Assembly: GCA_036522835.1 (NCBI GenBank)
Contig: DATDFB010000211.1
Span: forward strand, 1-64,000
Source: DATDFB01 sp036522835
GTDB taxonomy: Bacteria; Acidobacteriota; Thermoanaerobaculia; Gp7-AA8
DNA: 64,000 bases
Reading direction: 5' to 3'
Shown: positions 57,956 to 64,000 of the stretch, in pieces
Layout of the letters: each line of letters starts with the position of its first letter
How positions within the stretch are numbered: the stretch's first letter is position 1
Notes under the pieces: model-generated
Told to the model about the DNA's origin: nothing
What the model saw: the letters and a program-made list of their open reading frames with translations, nothing else
The model's database searches: none
Program-made: the position numbers and the translations under genes

Positions 57956-58814
57956 GGCCCTCGCCGCGGCTGACGTGCTCGCGCCATCCGAGCTCGCCGC
58001 GGATGCGGCGCGTGTCGGTGTGGAGGTGGAAGCGGAAGTCGAGCGGCGGGCCGATACCGGCGCGGCGCTCGATGCGGCCGTTCCATCCGGCGATGCCGGC
58101 GAGGAGCCGCAGCCACTCCTCCTCGGACGGCGCATCGATCTCGCCGACGTTGTAGGTGCGTCCCGCCGCGCGCTCGTCGAGGGCGGCGTGGACGATGGCG
58201 TCGGCGCAGTTCACGGCATAGCCGCGCGTCCAGCGCCACTCCGCCATGGCCTCGTCGATGGCGATGACGTCGTCGCCGCGGTGCATGGCGTCGATCCAGT
58301 CGTAGAAGCGCTGCTGCGCATCGTTCGCGCCGTAGACCGCGGGCATGCGCAGGATCGTCGTGCGCGGGCCGGCGAGCGTCCGCTCGACGAGGATTTTGTC
58401 GTAGTCGCGCACCCAGTCGCCGAGCTGCGACTCTTTGTGCCGGTACGGGTAGAGCCGCTCGCGCAGCGGCGCGTCTTCGCTGAGCGGTGCGGGATCGGGA
58501 TCGCCGTCGTAGTGGCGCTGCAGGCCGTCGTAGTTGCGGTAGACGTCGCCGCTGCTCAGCACGACGTAGCGCACGCCGCCGAAGCGCTCCTTCGCCGCCG
58601 CCGCATGCGCCTCGGTCATGCACCACATGTCGATGACGAGCTCCGGCTCGAGATCGTGCGGGATGCGCGCGCGGTCGCCGTGTACGTGCCGCACCTCGGG
58701 GAGCGCTTCGTGCTCGCCGCGATGGAAGAGCGTGACGTCGTGCCCGAGGCCGAGGAGCCGGCGCACCACGTGCGGGCCCATGAACTGCGTGCCGCCGAAG
58801 ACCAGGACGCGCAT
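57918..58814 (-). CDS. NAD(P)-dependent epimerase/reductase, SDR family
   Basis: 298 residues from the ATG at 58814; a GTG at 58826 is an alternative. The N-terminus MRVLVFGGTQFMGPHVVRRLL has the GGxxxxG Rossmann motif in the atypical GGTQFMG form. This form is seen in CSP41/isoflavone-reductase-like extended SDRs. VVLSSGDVYRNYDG and a YPYRHKESQ segment follow, where the usual YxxxK is not clear (YRHKE may be its remnant), so catalytic competence is uncertain. It lies downstream of kbl but does not look like threonine dehydrogenase. The 3' end overlaps the convergent gene by 38 bases. Confidence 0.75.
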   Translation of the reverse strand: MRVLVFGGTQFMGPHVVRRLLGLGHDVTLFHRGEHEALPEVRHVHGDRARIPHDLEPELVIDMWCMTEAHAAAAKERFGGVRYVVLSSGDVYRNYDGLQRHYDGDPDPAPLSEDAPLRERLYPYRHKESQLGDWVRDYDKILVERTLAGPRTTILRMPAVYGANDAQQRFYDWIDAMHRGDDVIAIDEAMAEWRWTRGYAVNCADAIVHAALDERAAGRTYNVGEIDAPSEEEWLRLLAGIAGWNGRIERRAGIGPPLDFRFHLHTDTRRIRGELGWREHVSRGEGLTALLSRTSRET

Positions 58815-58818
58815 GACC

Positions 58819-58837
58819 GGGCGCACGCCGTGCGCCC
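58819..58837 (-). terminator. Hairpin GGGCGCAC-GCC-GTGCGCCC after kbl
   Basis: Perfect 8-bp stem directly after the kbl TAG, the same unit as at 8370-8388 (only the loop differs). It overlaps the possible GTG start of the downstream epimerase, so it may attenuate that gene. Confidence 0.55.
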
Positions 58838-60022
58838 CTACGAAACGACGCCGTACTTTTCGGCCAGCCCGACGATGGCTTCGATGGCCGTGTCGAGGTG
58901 CTCGCGCGTGTGCGCTGCGCTGATCTGGCAGCGCAGGCGCGCGGCGCCCTGCGGCACGACCGGATAGCCGAAGCCGGAGACGTAGACGCCGCTGTCGAGG
59001 AGCTCGGCCGACATCGTGATCGCCTTCGCCGTGTCGCCGATGAGAATCGGCACGATCGGATGAATCCCTTCGCGCACCTTCACGCCGCGCTGCGTGAGCT
59101 GCGCGCGGAAGTACTGTGTGTTCTCGCGCAGGCGGGTGACGAAGCTCGTGTCCTTCTCCAGGAGATCGAGCGCGGCCAGCGAGCCCATGACGACGGCGGG
59201 CGGCAGCGTGTTCGAAAAGAGATACGGCCGCGATTTCTGCCGCAGGTAATCGATCAGCGTCTTCGGCCCGGTGGTGAAGCCGCCGTGCGAGCCGCCCAAG
59301 GCCTTGCCGAGCGTGGAGGTGTAGGCGTCGATCTTGCCGAAGACGCCGAGCTCTTCGCCCGTACCGCGGCCGGTCGCGCCGAGAACGCCGGTGCCGTGCG
59401 AGTCGTCGACGACGAGGAAGGCGTCATGCTCGCGGCAGAGGTCGACCAGCTCCGGCAGCGGCGCGAGCGAGCCCTCCATCGAGAAGACGCCGTCGGTCAT
59501 CACGACGCGGTTGCGCGCGTCTTTCGTGGCGTGGAGCTTGGCGTGGAGGTCGTTGACGTCGCGATTCGCGTAGCGTTCCTTGCGCGCCTTGGCCAGGCGC
59601 ACGCCATCGATGATGGAGGCGTGATTGAGCTCGTCGGAGATGATCGCGTCCTGCTCCTGGGCGATGGTCTGGAACAATCCTTCGTTCGCGTTCCAGCACG
59701 ACCCGTACAGGATCGAGTCCTCGGTTCCAAAGAACTGCGCGATGCGCTGCTCGAGCTCGCGGTGGATCGTCTGCGTACCGCAGATGAAGCGCACGGAGGC
59801 GAGGCCGTAGCCGTAGTCGCGCTCGGCCTTCTCCGCCGCCTCGACGATGGCCGGGTGATCGGCCAAGCCGAGGTAGTTGTTGGAGGTGAGCATGATCACG
59901 TCGCCGCGGCCTTCGATTTGGACGACCGGGCCTTGCGGCGACTTCAGAGGCAACTCGCGTTTCAGAGTGCCTGCCGCGGCCATCGATTCGAGCTCTGCGG
60001 AGAGTGTGTTTAGAAGTGACAT
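58838..60022 (-). CDS. kbl: Glycine C-acetyltransferase (2-amino-3-ketobutyrate CoA ligase)
   Basis: 394 residues, canonical length. A PLP-dependent alpha-oxoamine synthase: MLTSNNYLGLADHP, GTQTIHRELEQRIAQFFG, DELNHASIIDGVRLAKA, VVDDSHGTGVLG, and PLP lysine in STLGKALGGSHGG. With threonine dehydrogenase it converts threonine to glycine and acetyl-CoA. No tdh is adjacent, though an SDR gene follows. AONS/BioF is the nearest alternative, but the substitution pattern and lack of bio genes favour kbl. Confidence 0.93.
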   Translation of the reverse strand: MSLLNTLSAELESMAAAGTLKRELPLKSPQGPVVQIEGRGDVIMLTSNNYLGLADHPAIVEAAEKAERDYGYGLASVRFICGTQTIHRELEQRIAQFFGTEDSILYGSCWNANEGLFQTIAQEQDAIISDELNHASIIDGVRLAKARKERYANRDVNDLHAKLHATKDARNRVVMTDGVFSMEGSLAPLPELVDLCREHDAFLVVDDSHGTGVLGATGRGTGEELGVFGKIDAYTSTLGKALGGSHGGFTTGPKTLIDYLRQKSRPYLFSNTLPPAVVMGSLAALDLLEKDTSFVTRLRENTQYFRAQLTQRGVKVREGIHPIVPILIGDTAKAITMSAELLDSGVYVSGFGYPVVPQGAARLRCQISAAHTREHLDTAIEAIVGLAEKYGVVS

Positions 60023-60027
60023 GGGCG

Positions 60028-60108
60028 AAGTGCTGAGTCCTGAGTGCTGAGTCCTGAGTCGCTCGCGCCAAACTCAGGACGCAGGACTCAGGACCCAGGA
60101 CTCAGGAC
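60028..60108. repeat. Heptamer-built inverted repeat, CTGAGTC/GACTCAG family, copy 2
   Basis: The left arm is iterated GCTGAGTCCTGAGT. The right arm from 60070 is CTCAGGA units, as at 8404-8513. It lies between kbl and the cysteine dioxygenase gene and provides the latter's TAG. Confidence 0.88.
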
Positions 60109-60719
60109 TATTCGTTATCGTATTTGAGATCCCGGCGGAAACATCGCCCCGCTTCGAGATCGAACACGACGCAGGAGTCGATCGGGCGCGAGTAGATGTG
60201 CATGCTGACGGCAGGCTCGTTCCACTCGCCGAGGTTCTTGATGCGGTGAATCGTCTGCGTCTTGTCGACGGTGTTGAGCGGGCCGCCGGGGACGCAGAGC
60301 TCCGTGCCGAGGTGCTTCATCTCGATGCGCGTGGCCCCGGCGAGACAGTCCATGCCGACCACCTGCTGGTTCTCGGGGCGGTTGCAGTCGACCTTGCGGA
60401 AGTTGTCGACGAGGAGCTTCCCCTCGATCATCGTCATCCAGCCGAGCTGGCCGTTGTGCGTGTGCAGCGGCGTGACCGCGCCGACCGGCCAGCAGATCAG
60501 CATCACCTCGATGAGGTCGTTGCGAAAGATCTTGTTGCGCGTGTGGCGGTCGGGCAGCCACTGCTTGTAGCGCTCGAGATCGTCGCGGCGGATCTCCCAC
60601 GCCACCAGGTAATCGTAGATCGCCTGCTTGGTGATGAGGCCCTGCGATAGCTCGCGGATACCGTCAATGAACCGTTCGGCCGGGACGGCCGTAGGGGAGT
60701 ACACAGCGATGCTGCTCAT
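60108..60719 (-). CDS. Cysteine dioxygenase type I
   Basis: 203 residues, ATG at 60719. A cupin Fe(II) enzyme that oxidises cysteine to cysteine sulfinate. The metal ligands are H86 and H88 (TPLHTHNGQLG) and H158 (TIHRIKNL). The second-shell H174 and Y176 (MHIYSRP) match the mammalian enzyme. The position of the mammalian crosslinking Cys93 is Gly, as in bacterial CDOs. TAGACT lies seven bases upstream of the ATG with no SD. The 3' end comes from a heptamer repeat. Confidence 0.92.
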   Translation of the reverse strand: MSSIAVYSPTAVPAERFIDGIRELSQGLITKQAIYDYLVAWEIRRDDLERYKQWLPDRHTRNKIFRNDLIEVMLICWPVGAVTPLHTHNGQLGWMTMIEGKLLVDNFRKVDCNRPENQQVVGMDCLAGATRIEMKHLGTELCVPGGPLNTVDKTQTIHRIKNLGEWNEPAVSMHIYSRPIDSCVVFDLEAGRCFRRDLKYDNE

Positions 60720-60726
60720 GATGAGA

Positions 60727-60732
60727 AGTCTA
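60727..60732 (-). promoter_or_regulatory. Candidate -10 box (TAGACT), leaderless start of the cysteine dioxygenase gene
   Basis: TAGACT on the minus strand ends seven bases before the ATG; no SD is present. Confidence 0.5.
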
Positions 60733-60770
60733 CATCAGCAATTTTCGTGCGTAATCAGGAGGATTGATCC

Positions 60771-61556
60771 ATGAAACGAACCGCTCTTGCCCTGGCTCTG
60801 TTTTTACTCCCCGCCGCCCTCTTCGCGCAGCCCAAGCCGAGCTTCATCACCGTCCACGAGGAGATCGTCCCGCCGGCGATGATGATGCGCTACGAGGCGC
60901 TGACGAAGGAGTTCCTGGCCACGCTGGCCGCGAAGAACGTCAACGACCCGAACGTCGCCTTCACCACCTTCATGACCCCCGATTTCCACTACCTCTACGT
61001 CTCGCGCCTGCAGGGCGGGCTGGCCGGCTACGAGACGATGTTCAACGCCTGGATGTCGCTGCCCGACAAGGTCGGCAAGGACAAGTGGCAGGACCTGATG
61101 ACGCGCTCGGTCGGCACGACGTCGTCGTACAACGAGATCATGGCCATGCGCCGCGACGATCTCTCGTACATGCCGGCCACGCCGCGCGTCAAACCGGAAG
61201 AACAGATGTACGCGCGCTGGCAGTTCTATTACCTCGTGCCGGGGAAGGAATCGGAGGCGGAAGCGATCGCCAAGGACTACGCGGCGCTCTTCAAGTCGAA
61301 GAACATCGGCGACGGCTTCACGATCTACATGGCCATGAACGGCAACGACCTGCCGCTCCTCGTGGCGGCGATCACGGCGAAGAGCGCCGCCGATTTCGCG
61401 ATGACCGACGAGAAGAACACCGCGGCGCTCGGCAACGATCTGCGCGCCCTGCAGGCGCGCGCGCTGGCCATCACCCGCAAGTTCGAGACGCGCGAGGGGT
61501 GGTACCGGCCGGATCTGTCGTACCCGGCGCCGCCCATGAAGACCGCGGCCAAATGA
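60771..61556 (+). CDS. Secreted protein of unknown function
   Basis: 261 residues, ATG at 60771 with AGGAGG eight bases upstream. A signal peptide (MKRTALALALFLLPAALFA) is followed by a domain with ITVHEEIVPPAMMMRYEALTKEFL and a second similar half (YYLVPGKESEAEAIAKDYAALF). This looks like a duplicated ferredoxin-like alpha/beta fold such as NIPSNAP/dimeric alpha-beta barrels (weak). It is not coupled to purA; a 23-base spacer with its own promoter box follows. Confidence 0.65.
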   Translation: MKRTALALALFLLPAALFAQPKPSFITVHEEIVPPAMMMRYEALTKEFLATLAAKNVNDPNVAFTTFMTPDFHYLYVSRLQGGLAGYETMFNAWMSLPDKVGKDKWQDLMTRSVGTTSSYNEIMAMRRDDLSYMPATPRVKPEEQMYARWQFYYLVPGKESEAEAIAKDYAALFKSKNIGDGFTIYMAMNGNDLPLLVAAITAKSAADFAMTDEKNTAALGNDLRALQARALAITRKFETREGWYRPDLSYPAPPMKTAAK

Positions 61557-61564
61557 CACTGTGC

Positions 61565-61570
61565 TAGTCT
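61565..61570 (+). promoter_or_regulatory. Candidate -10 box (TAGTCT), leaderless start of purA
   Basis: TAGTCT ends nine bases before the purA ATG, and no SD lies in the 23-base spacer. It is the weakest match of the set. Confidence 0.4.
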
Positions 61571-61579
61571 CCGCGCGCG

Positions 61580-62866
61580 ATGCGCAATCTGGCCGTGCTC
61601 GGCACGCAGTGGGGCGACGAAGGCAAAGGCAAAATCGTCGATCTGCTCTGTGAGGACTACGACGTTGTGGCCCGCTATCAGGGGGGCCACAACGCCGGTC
61701 ACACGGTCAAATTCGGCGACGCGCACTTCGCGCTGCGGCTGATCCCCTCGGGCATTCTGCATCCGTCGAAGCTCTGCATCCTCGGCAACGGGATGGTCAT
61801 CGATCCCGAGGCGCTGCTCGACGAGATCGAGAGCCTGCGCGGGCTCGGTGTGACGATCGAGGACAACCTCAAGATCAGCGACTCCGCGCACGTCATCCTG
61901 CCGTACCACAAGGCCATCGACCTGGCGCGCGAAGAGGCCGCCGGGAAGACGAAGATCGGCACGACCGGGCGGGGCATCGGCCCGGCGTACGAGACGAAGG
62001 CGAGCCGCTACGGCATCCGCGTGGCCGATTTGCTCGACCCCGACATGCTCCGCGAACGGATCGAGTTCGCCTGCGCGGAGAAGAATCCCGTGCTGTCGAA
62101 TCTGTACAAGAAGCCGGCGCACGACCCGAAGAAGCTCTTCGACGACTACACGCGCTACGGCGAGGTGCTGGCGCGGCGCATCACGAACGGCACGGTGCTG
62201 ATCAACGAGCAGATCCGCGCCGGGAAGCGGGTCATGTTCGAGGGAGCGCAGGGAACGATGCTCGACATCGACCACGGGACGTACCCGTTCGTGACGTCGT
62301 CGAACACCGTCGCCGGCGGCATCTGCACCGGCCTTGGCGTGGCCCCGAAGCACATCCACCGCGTGATGGGGGTCGTGAAGGCGTACACGACGCGGGTGGG
62401 CGGCGGCGCGTTCCCGACGGAGCGCGACGACGCGCACGGCGAGCACCTGCGCCGGCGCGGCAATGAGTTCGGCACGGTGACGGGGCGCCCGCGCCGCACC
62501 GGCTGGCTCGACCTGCCCGTAGTGCGCACCTCGGCGATGCTGAACGGACTCGACACGATTGCGTTGACGAAGCTCGACGTGCTCGACGAGTTCGACGAGA
62601 TCCCCGTCTGCACCGGCTACAACGTGCGCGGCGAGCGCTGGCGGACGTTCCCGGCGTTCGCGGTCGCGCATCGCGATTACAAGCCGGAGTACCGGGTGAT
62701 GAAGGGGTGGAAGACGTCGACGGCGGGAATCACCTCGTATGACGAGCTGCCTTCGGCGGCGAAGGACTACATCAAGTTCATCGAGGACGAGACGGAGTGC
62801 CCCGCGACGATCATCTCCACGGGACCGCGGCGGGAAGAGACGATTCAGCGCCCGAACAGCCGGTAA
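61580..62866 (+). CDS. purA: Adenylosuccinate synthetase
   Basis: 428 residues, canonical length. It condenses IMP and aspartate with GTP in AMP synthesis. Motifs: GTQWGDEGKGKIVDLL (GTP and catalytic Asp), GGHNAGHTV, GTTGRGIGPAYETKASR, FEGAQGTMLDIDHGTYPFVTSSN, and TTRVGGGAFPTE. The 3' end overlaps the convergent membrane-protein gene by 22 bases. Confidence 0.98.
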   Translation: MRNLAVLGTQWGDEGKGKIVDLLCEDYDVVARYQGGHNAGHTVKFGDAHFALRLIPSGILHPSKLCILGNGMVIDPEALLDEIESLRGLGVTIEDNLKISDSAHVILPYHKAIDLAREEAAGKTKIGTTGRGIGPAYETKASRYGIRVADLLDPDMLRERIEFACAEKNPVLSNLYKKPAHDPKKLFDDYTRYGEVLARRITNGTVLINEQIRAGKRVMFEGAQGTMLDIDHGTYPFVTSSNTVAGGICTGLGVAPKHIHRVMGVVKAYTTRVGGGAFPTERDDAHGEHLRRRGNEFGTVTGRPRRTGWLDLPVVRTSAMLNGLDTIALTKLDVLDEFDEIPVCTGYNVRGERWRTFPAFAVAHRDYKPEYRVMKGWKTSTAGITSYDELPSAAKDYIKFIEDETECPATIISTGPRREETIQRPNSR

Positions 62867-63246
62867 ATCAACGCCGTCCCCAAGCCCCACGCCCCATTCA
62901 CGATCAACCCGACCACGAGCAGCTTCCCCGAGTGCGGGATCGGCTGGTGCTTCAGCGGCGCGACGATGAAGGCGGCGGCGAGCGTCGGCAGGACGGCGCC
63001 GAAGATCGTCGAGGCCAGGAGCAGGTTCCGCGACTTCGCCAGGATGGCGATCATGATCGCGCCCCACACGCCGCCCCAGAACGCGAGCGAGATCACGGCC
63101 GGCACGCCCCACGGCTTCACGGGCGTCATCGACCACGGAGCGCGGTCGATGTAGTGGAAGTAGTGCAGGATCCAGAGCGCGATCTGATGGAAAACGAGCG
63201 TGGCCACGAAGCCGGCGACGAAGCCGAGGAGAATGCGACGGGTCAT
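62845..63246 (-). CDS. Small four-TM membrane protein
   Basis: 133 residues, ATG at 63246 overlapping the stop of the upstream epimerase (ATGA). Four hydrophobic segments: ILLGFVAGFVATLVFHQIAL, AVISLAFWGGVWGAIMIAIL, ASTIFGAVLPTLAAAFIVAP, GLIVNGAWGLGTALIYRLF. Small polytopic proteins of this kind are found in proteobacteria and acidobacteria; no function is known. Coupling to a nucleotide-sugar enzyme could hint at envelope polysaccharide work, but that is speculation. Confidence 0.75.
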   Translation of the reverse strand: MTRRILLGFVAGFVATLVFHQIALWILHYFHYIDRAPWSMTPVKPWGVPAVISLAFWGGVWGAIMIAILAKSRNLLLASTIFGAVLPTLAAAFIVAPLKHQPIPHSGKLLVVGLIVNGAWGLGTALIYRLFGR

Positions 63247-64000
63247 AACAGCACCTTTCGGAAGTACTCGATCGTGCGCGCGAGCCCCGTCTCGAGCGGC
63301 ACGACCGGTTCCCACTCAAGCAACGTTCGCGCCTTGGTGATGTCGGGGCGGCGGATCTTCGGGTCGTCTTCCGGAAGGGGGCGGAACTCGATCGGGGCGC
63401 TCGTGCCGGTCAGGCGCTTGATCTCCTCGGCGAACTGCAGCACCGTCATCTCCGACGGATTGCCGATGTTCGTCGGCAGCGGCTCGTTCGACATCAGCAG
63501 CCGGTAGATCCCTTCGACGAGGTCCGAGACGTAGCAGAACGAGCGCGTCTGCGAGCCGTCGCCGAACACCGTCAGCGGCTCGTTGCGCAGCGCCTGGGCG
63601 ATGAAGGCCGGCACGACGCGGCCGTCGTTGACGCGCATCCGTTCTCCGTAGGTGTTGAAGATGCGCACGATGCGCGTCTCCACGCCGTGGAAGCGTTGAT
63701 ACGCCATGGTCATGGCCTCGGCGAAACGCTTCGCTTCGTCGTACACGCCGCGCGGGCCGACCGGGTTCACGTTGCCCCAGTAGTCCTCTTTCTGCGGGTG
63801 CACGAGCGGGTCGCCGTAGACCTCGGACGTCGACGCCAGGAGATAGCGCGCGTTCTTGTCCTTCGCCACGCCGAGCGTCTTGTGCGTGCCCAGCGACCCG
63901 ACTTTGAGCGTCTGGATCGGCTTCTCGAGATAGTCGATCGGACTGGCCGGCGAGGCGAAGTGCAGCACGTAGTCGAGCGGCCCCTCGACGTGAATGTAGT
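63243..64000 (-). CDS. UDP-glucuronate decarboxylase-like NAD-dependent epimerase (5' end beyond window)
   Basis: The gene runs off the end at 64000, so the N-terminal Rossmann motif is missing. The visible part has LHFASPASPIDYLEKPIQTLKVG, LLASTSEVYGDPLVHPQ, the catalytic YDEAKRFAE (YxxxK), RIFNTYGERM, VFGDGSQTRSFCYVSDLVEG and NIGNPSEMTV. All are characteristic of UDP-xylose synthase/UXS-type enzymes, which make UDP-xylose from UDP-glucuronate for surface polysaccharides. dTDP-glucose dehydratase is less likely given PASPIDYLEKPIQTLKVG. Confidence 0.88.
   Translation of the reverse strand, partial: YIHVEGPLDYVLHFASPASPIDYLEKPIQTLKVGSLGTHKTLGVAKDKNARYLLASTSEVYGDPLVHPQKEDYWGNVNPVGPRGVYDEAKRFAEAMTMAYQRFHGVETRIVRIFNTYGERMRVNDGRVVPAFIAQALRNEPLTVFGDGSQTRSFCYVSDLVEGIYRLLMSNEPLPTNIGNPSEMTVLQFAEEIKRLTGTSAPIEFRPLPEDDPKIRRPDITKARTLLEWEPVVPLETGLARTIEYFRKVLL

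Noticed and set aside
57918..58814. SDR-type L-threonine dehydrogenase partner for kbl
   Set aside because: The GGTQFMG start and unclear YxxxK do not match the threonine dehydrogenase SDR branch.
1..64000. tRNA, rRNA or insertion sequences
   Set aside because: No cloverleaf-like or rRNA sequence and no transposase-like protein was recognised; intergenic gaps are short and repeat-filled.

Overview
The window is a GC-rich bacterial chromosome segment, densely packed, with no tRNA, rRNA, insertion sequence or CRISPR array that I can see. The gene set points to Acidobacteriota, perhaps a Thermoanaerobaculia- or Vicinamibacteria-like lineage. It includes a Ser/Thr kinase fused to a TolB/PD40 propeller, an amidohydrolase fused to a propeller, a TPR protein of the TMTC type, an S53 peptidase, a SWIB protein, outer-membrane proteins and lipoproteins. 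This placement is an inference from gene content (moderate confidence). No gene-free stretch exceeds about 210 bases.

Layout. 1-4.7 kb: end of the kinase-propeller gene, a TonB/GspG-like secreted protein, an esterase and a membrane protein. 4.7-6.3 kb: a lower-GC patch with a decayed toxin-antitoxin pair and a toroid protein. 6.2-8.4 kb: EamA transporter with an Lrp regulator, a small conserved gene and a ferredoxin. 8.5-24 kb: amidohydrolase, TMTC-like protein, queA, moaB/namZ, an RluA-type synthase, an NtrY-like kinase cluster, a thioredoxin-reductase-like flavoprotein and vapBC. 24.8-27.5 kb: multicopper oxidase with a cupredoxin. 27.5-33.6 kb: the most unusual region, a four-gene cassette. 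It holds a 2OG-Fe(II) oxygenase, a Pro-rich decapeptide-repeat protein, a radical SAM enzyme of the RiPP-maturation type, and a PRTase / double AMMECR1 / toroid fusion. The cassette ends in a palindromic 21-bp tandem repeat. 34-39 kb: mprF with two AcvB/VirJ-like hydrolases. 39-41.5 kb: lipoproteins, SWIB, a PagL-like protein and gluQ. 41.6-47.2 kb: an ABC exporter, a LolA-like protein, an outer-membrane protein and a two-component system. 47.3-52.4 kb: two secreted proteins sharing a nearly identical C-terminal module, one an S53 peptidase. 52.6-64 kb: glgP, two uncharacterised proteins, an epimerase, kbl, cysteine dioxygenase, a secreted protein, purA, a membrane protein and a UDP-glucuronate-decarboxylase-like enzyme running off the end.

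Two genome-wide habits stand out. First, intergenic spaces are filled with several families of long inverted repeats, many built from iterated heptamers. Some copies run into genes and supply stop codons, tails or internal segments. Second, at least seven genes have a TAnnnT-like hexamer only 6-10 nt upstream of the start codon and no Shine-Dalgarno sequence, which suggests leaderless transcription. Other genes use clear SD sites or 4-bp ATGA/GTGA overlaps.
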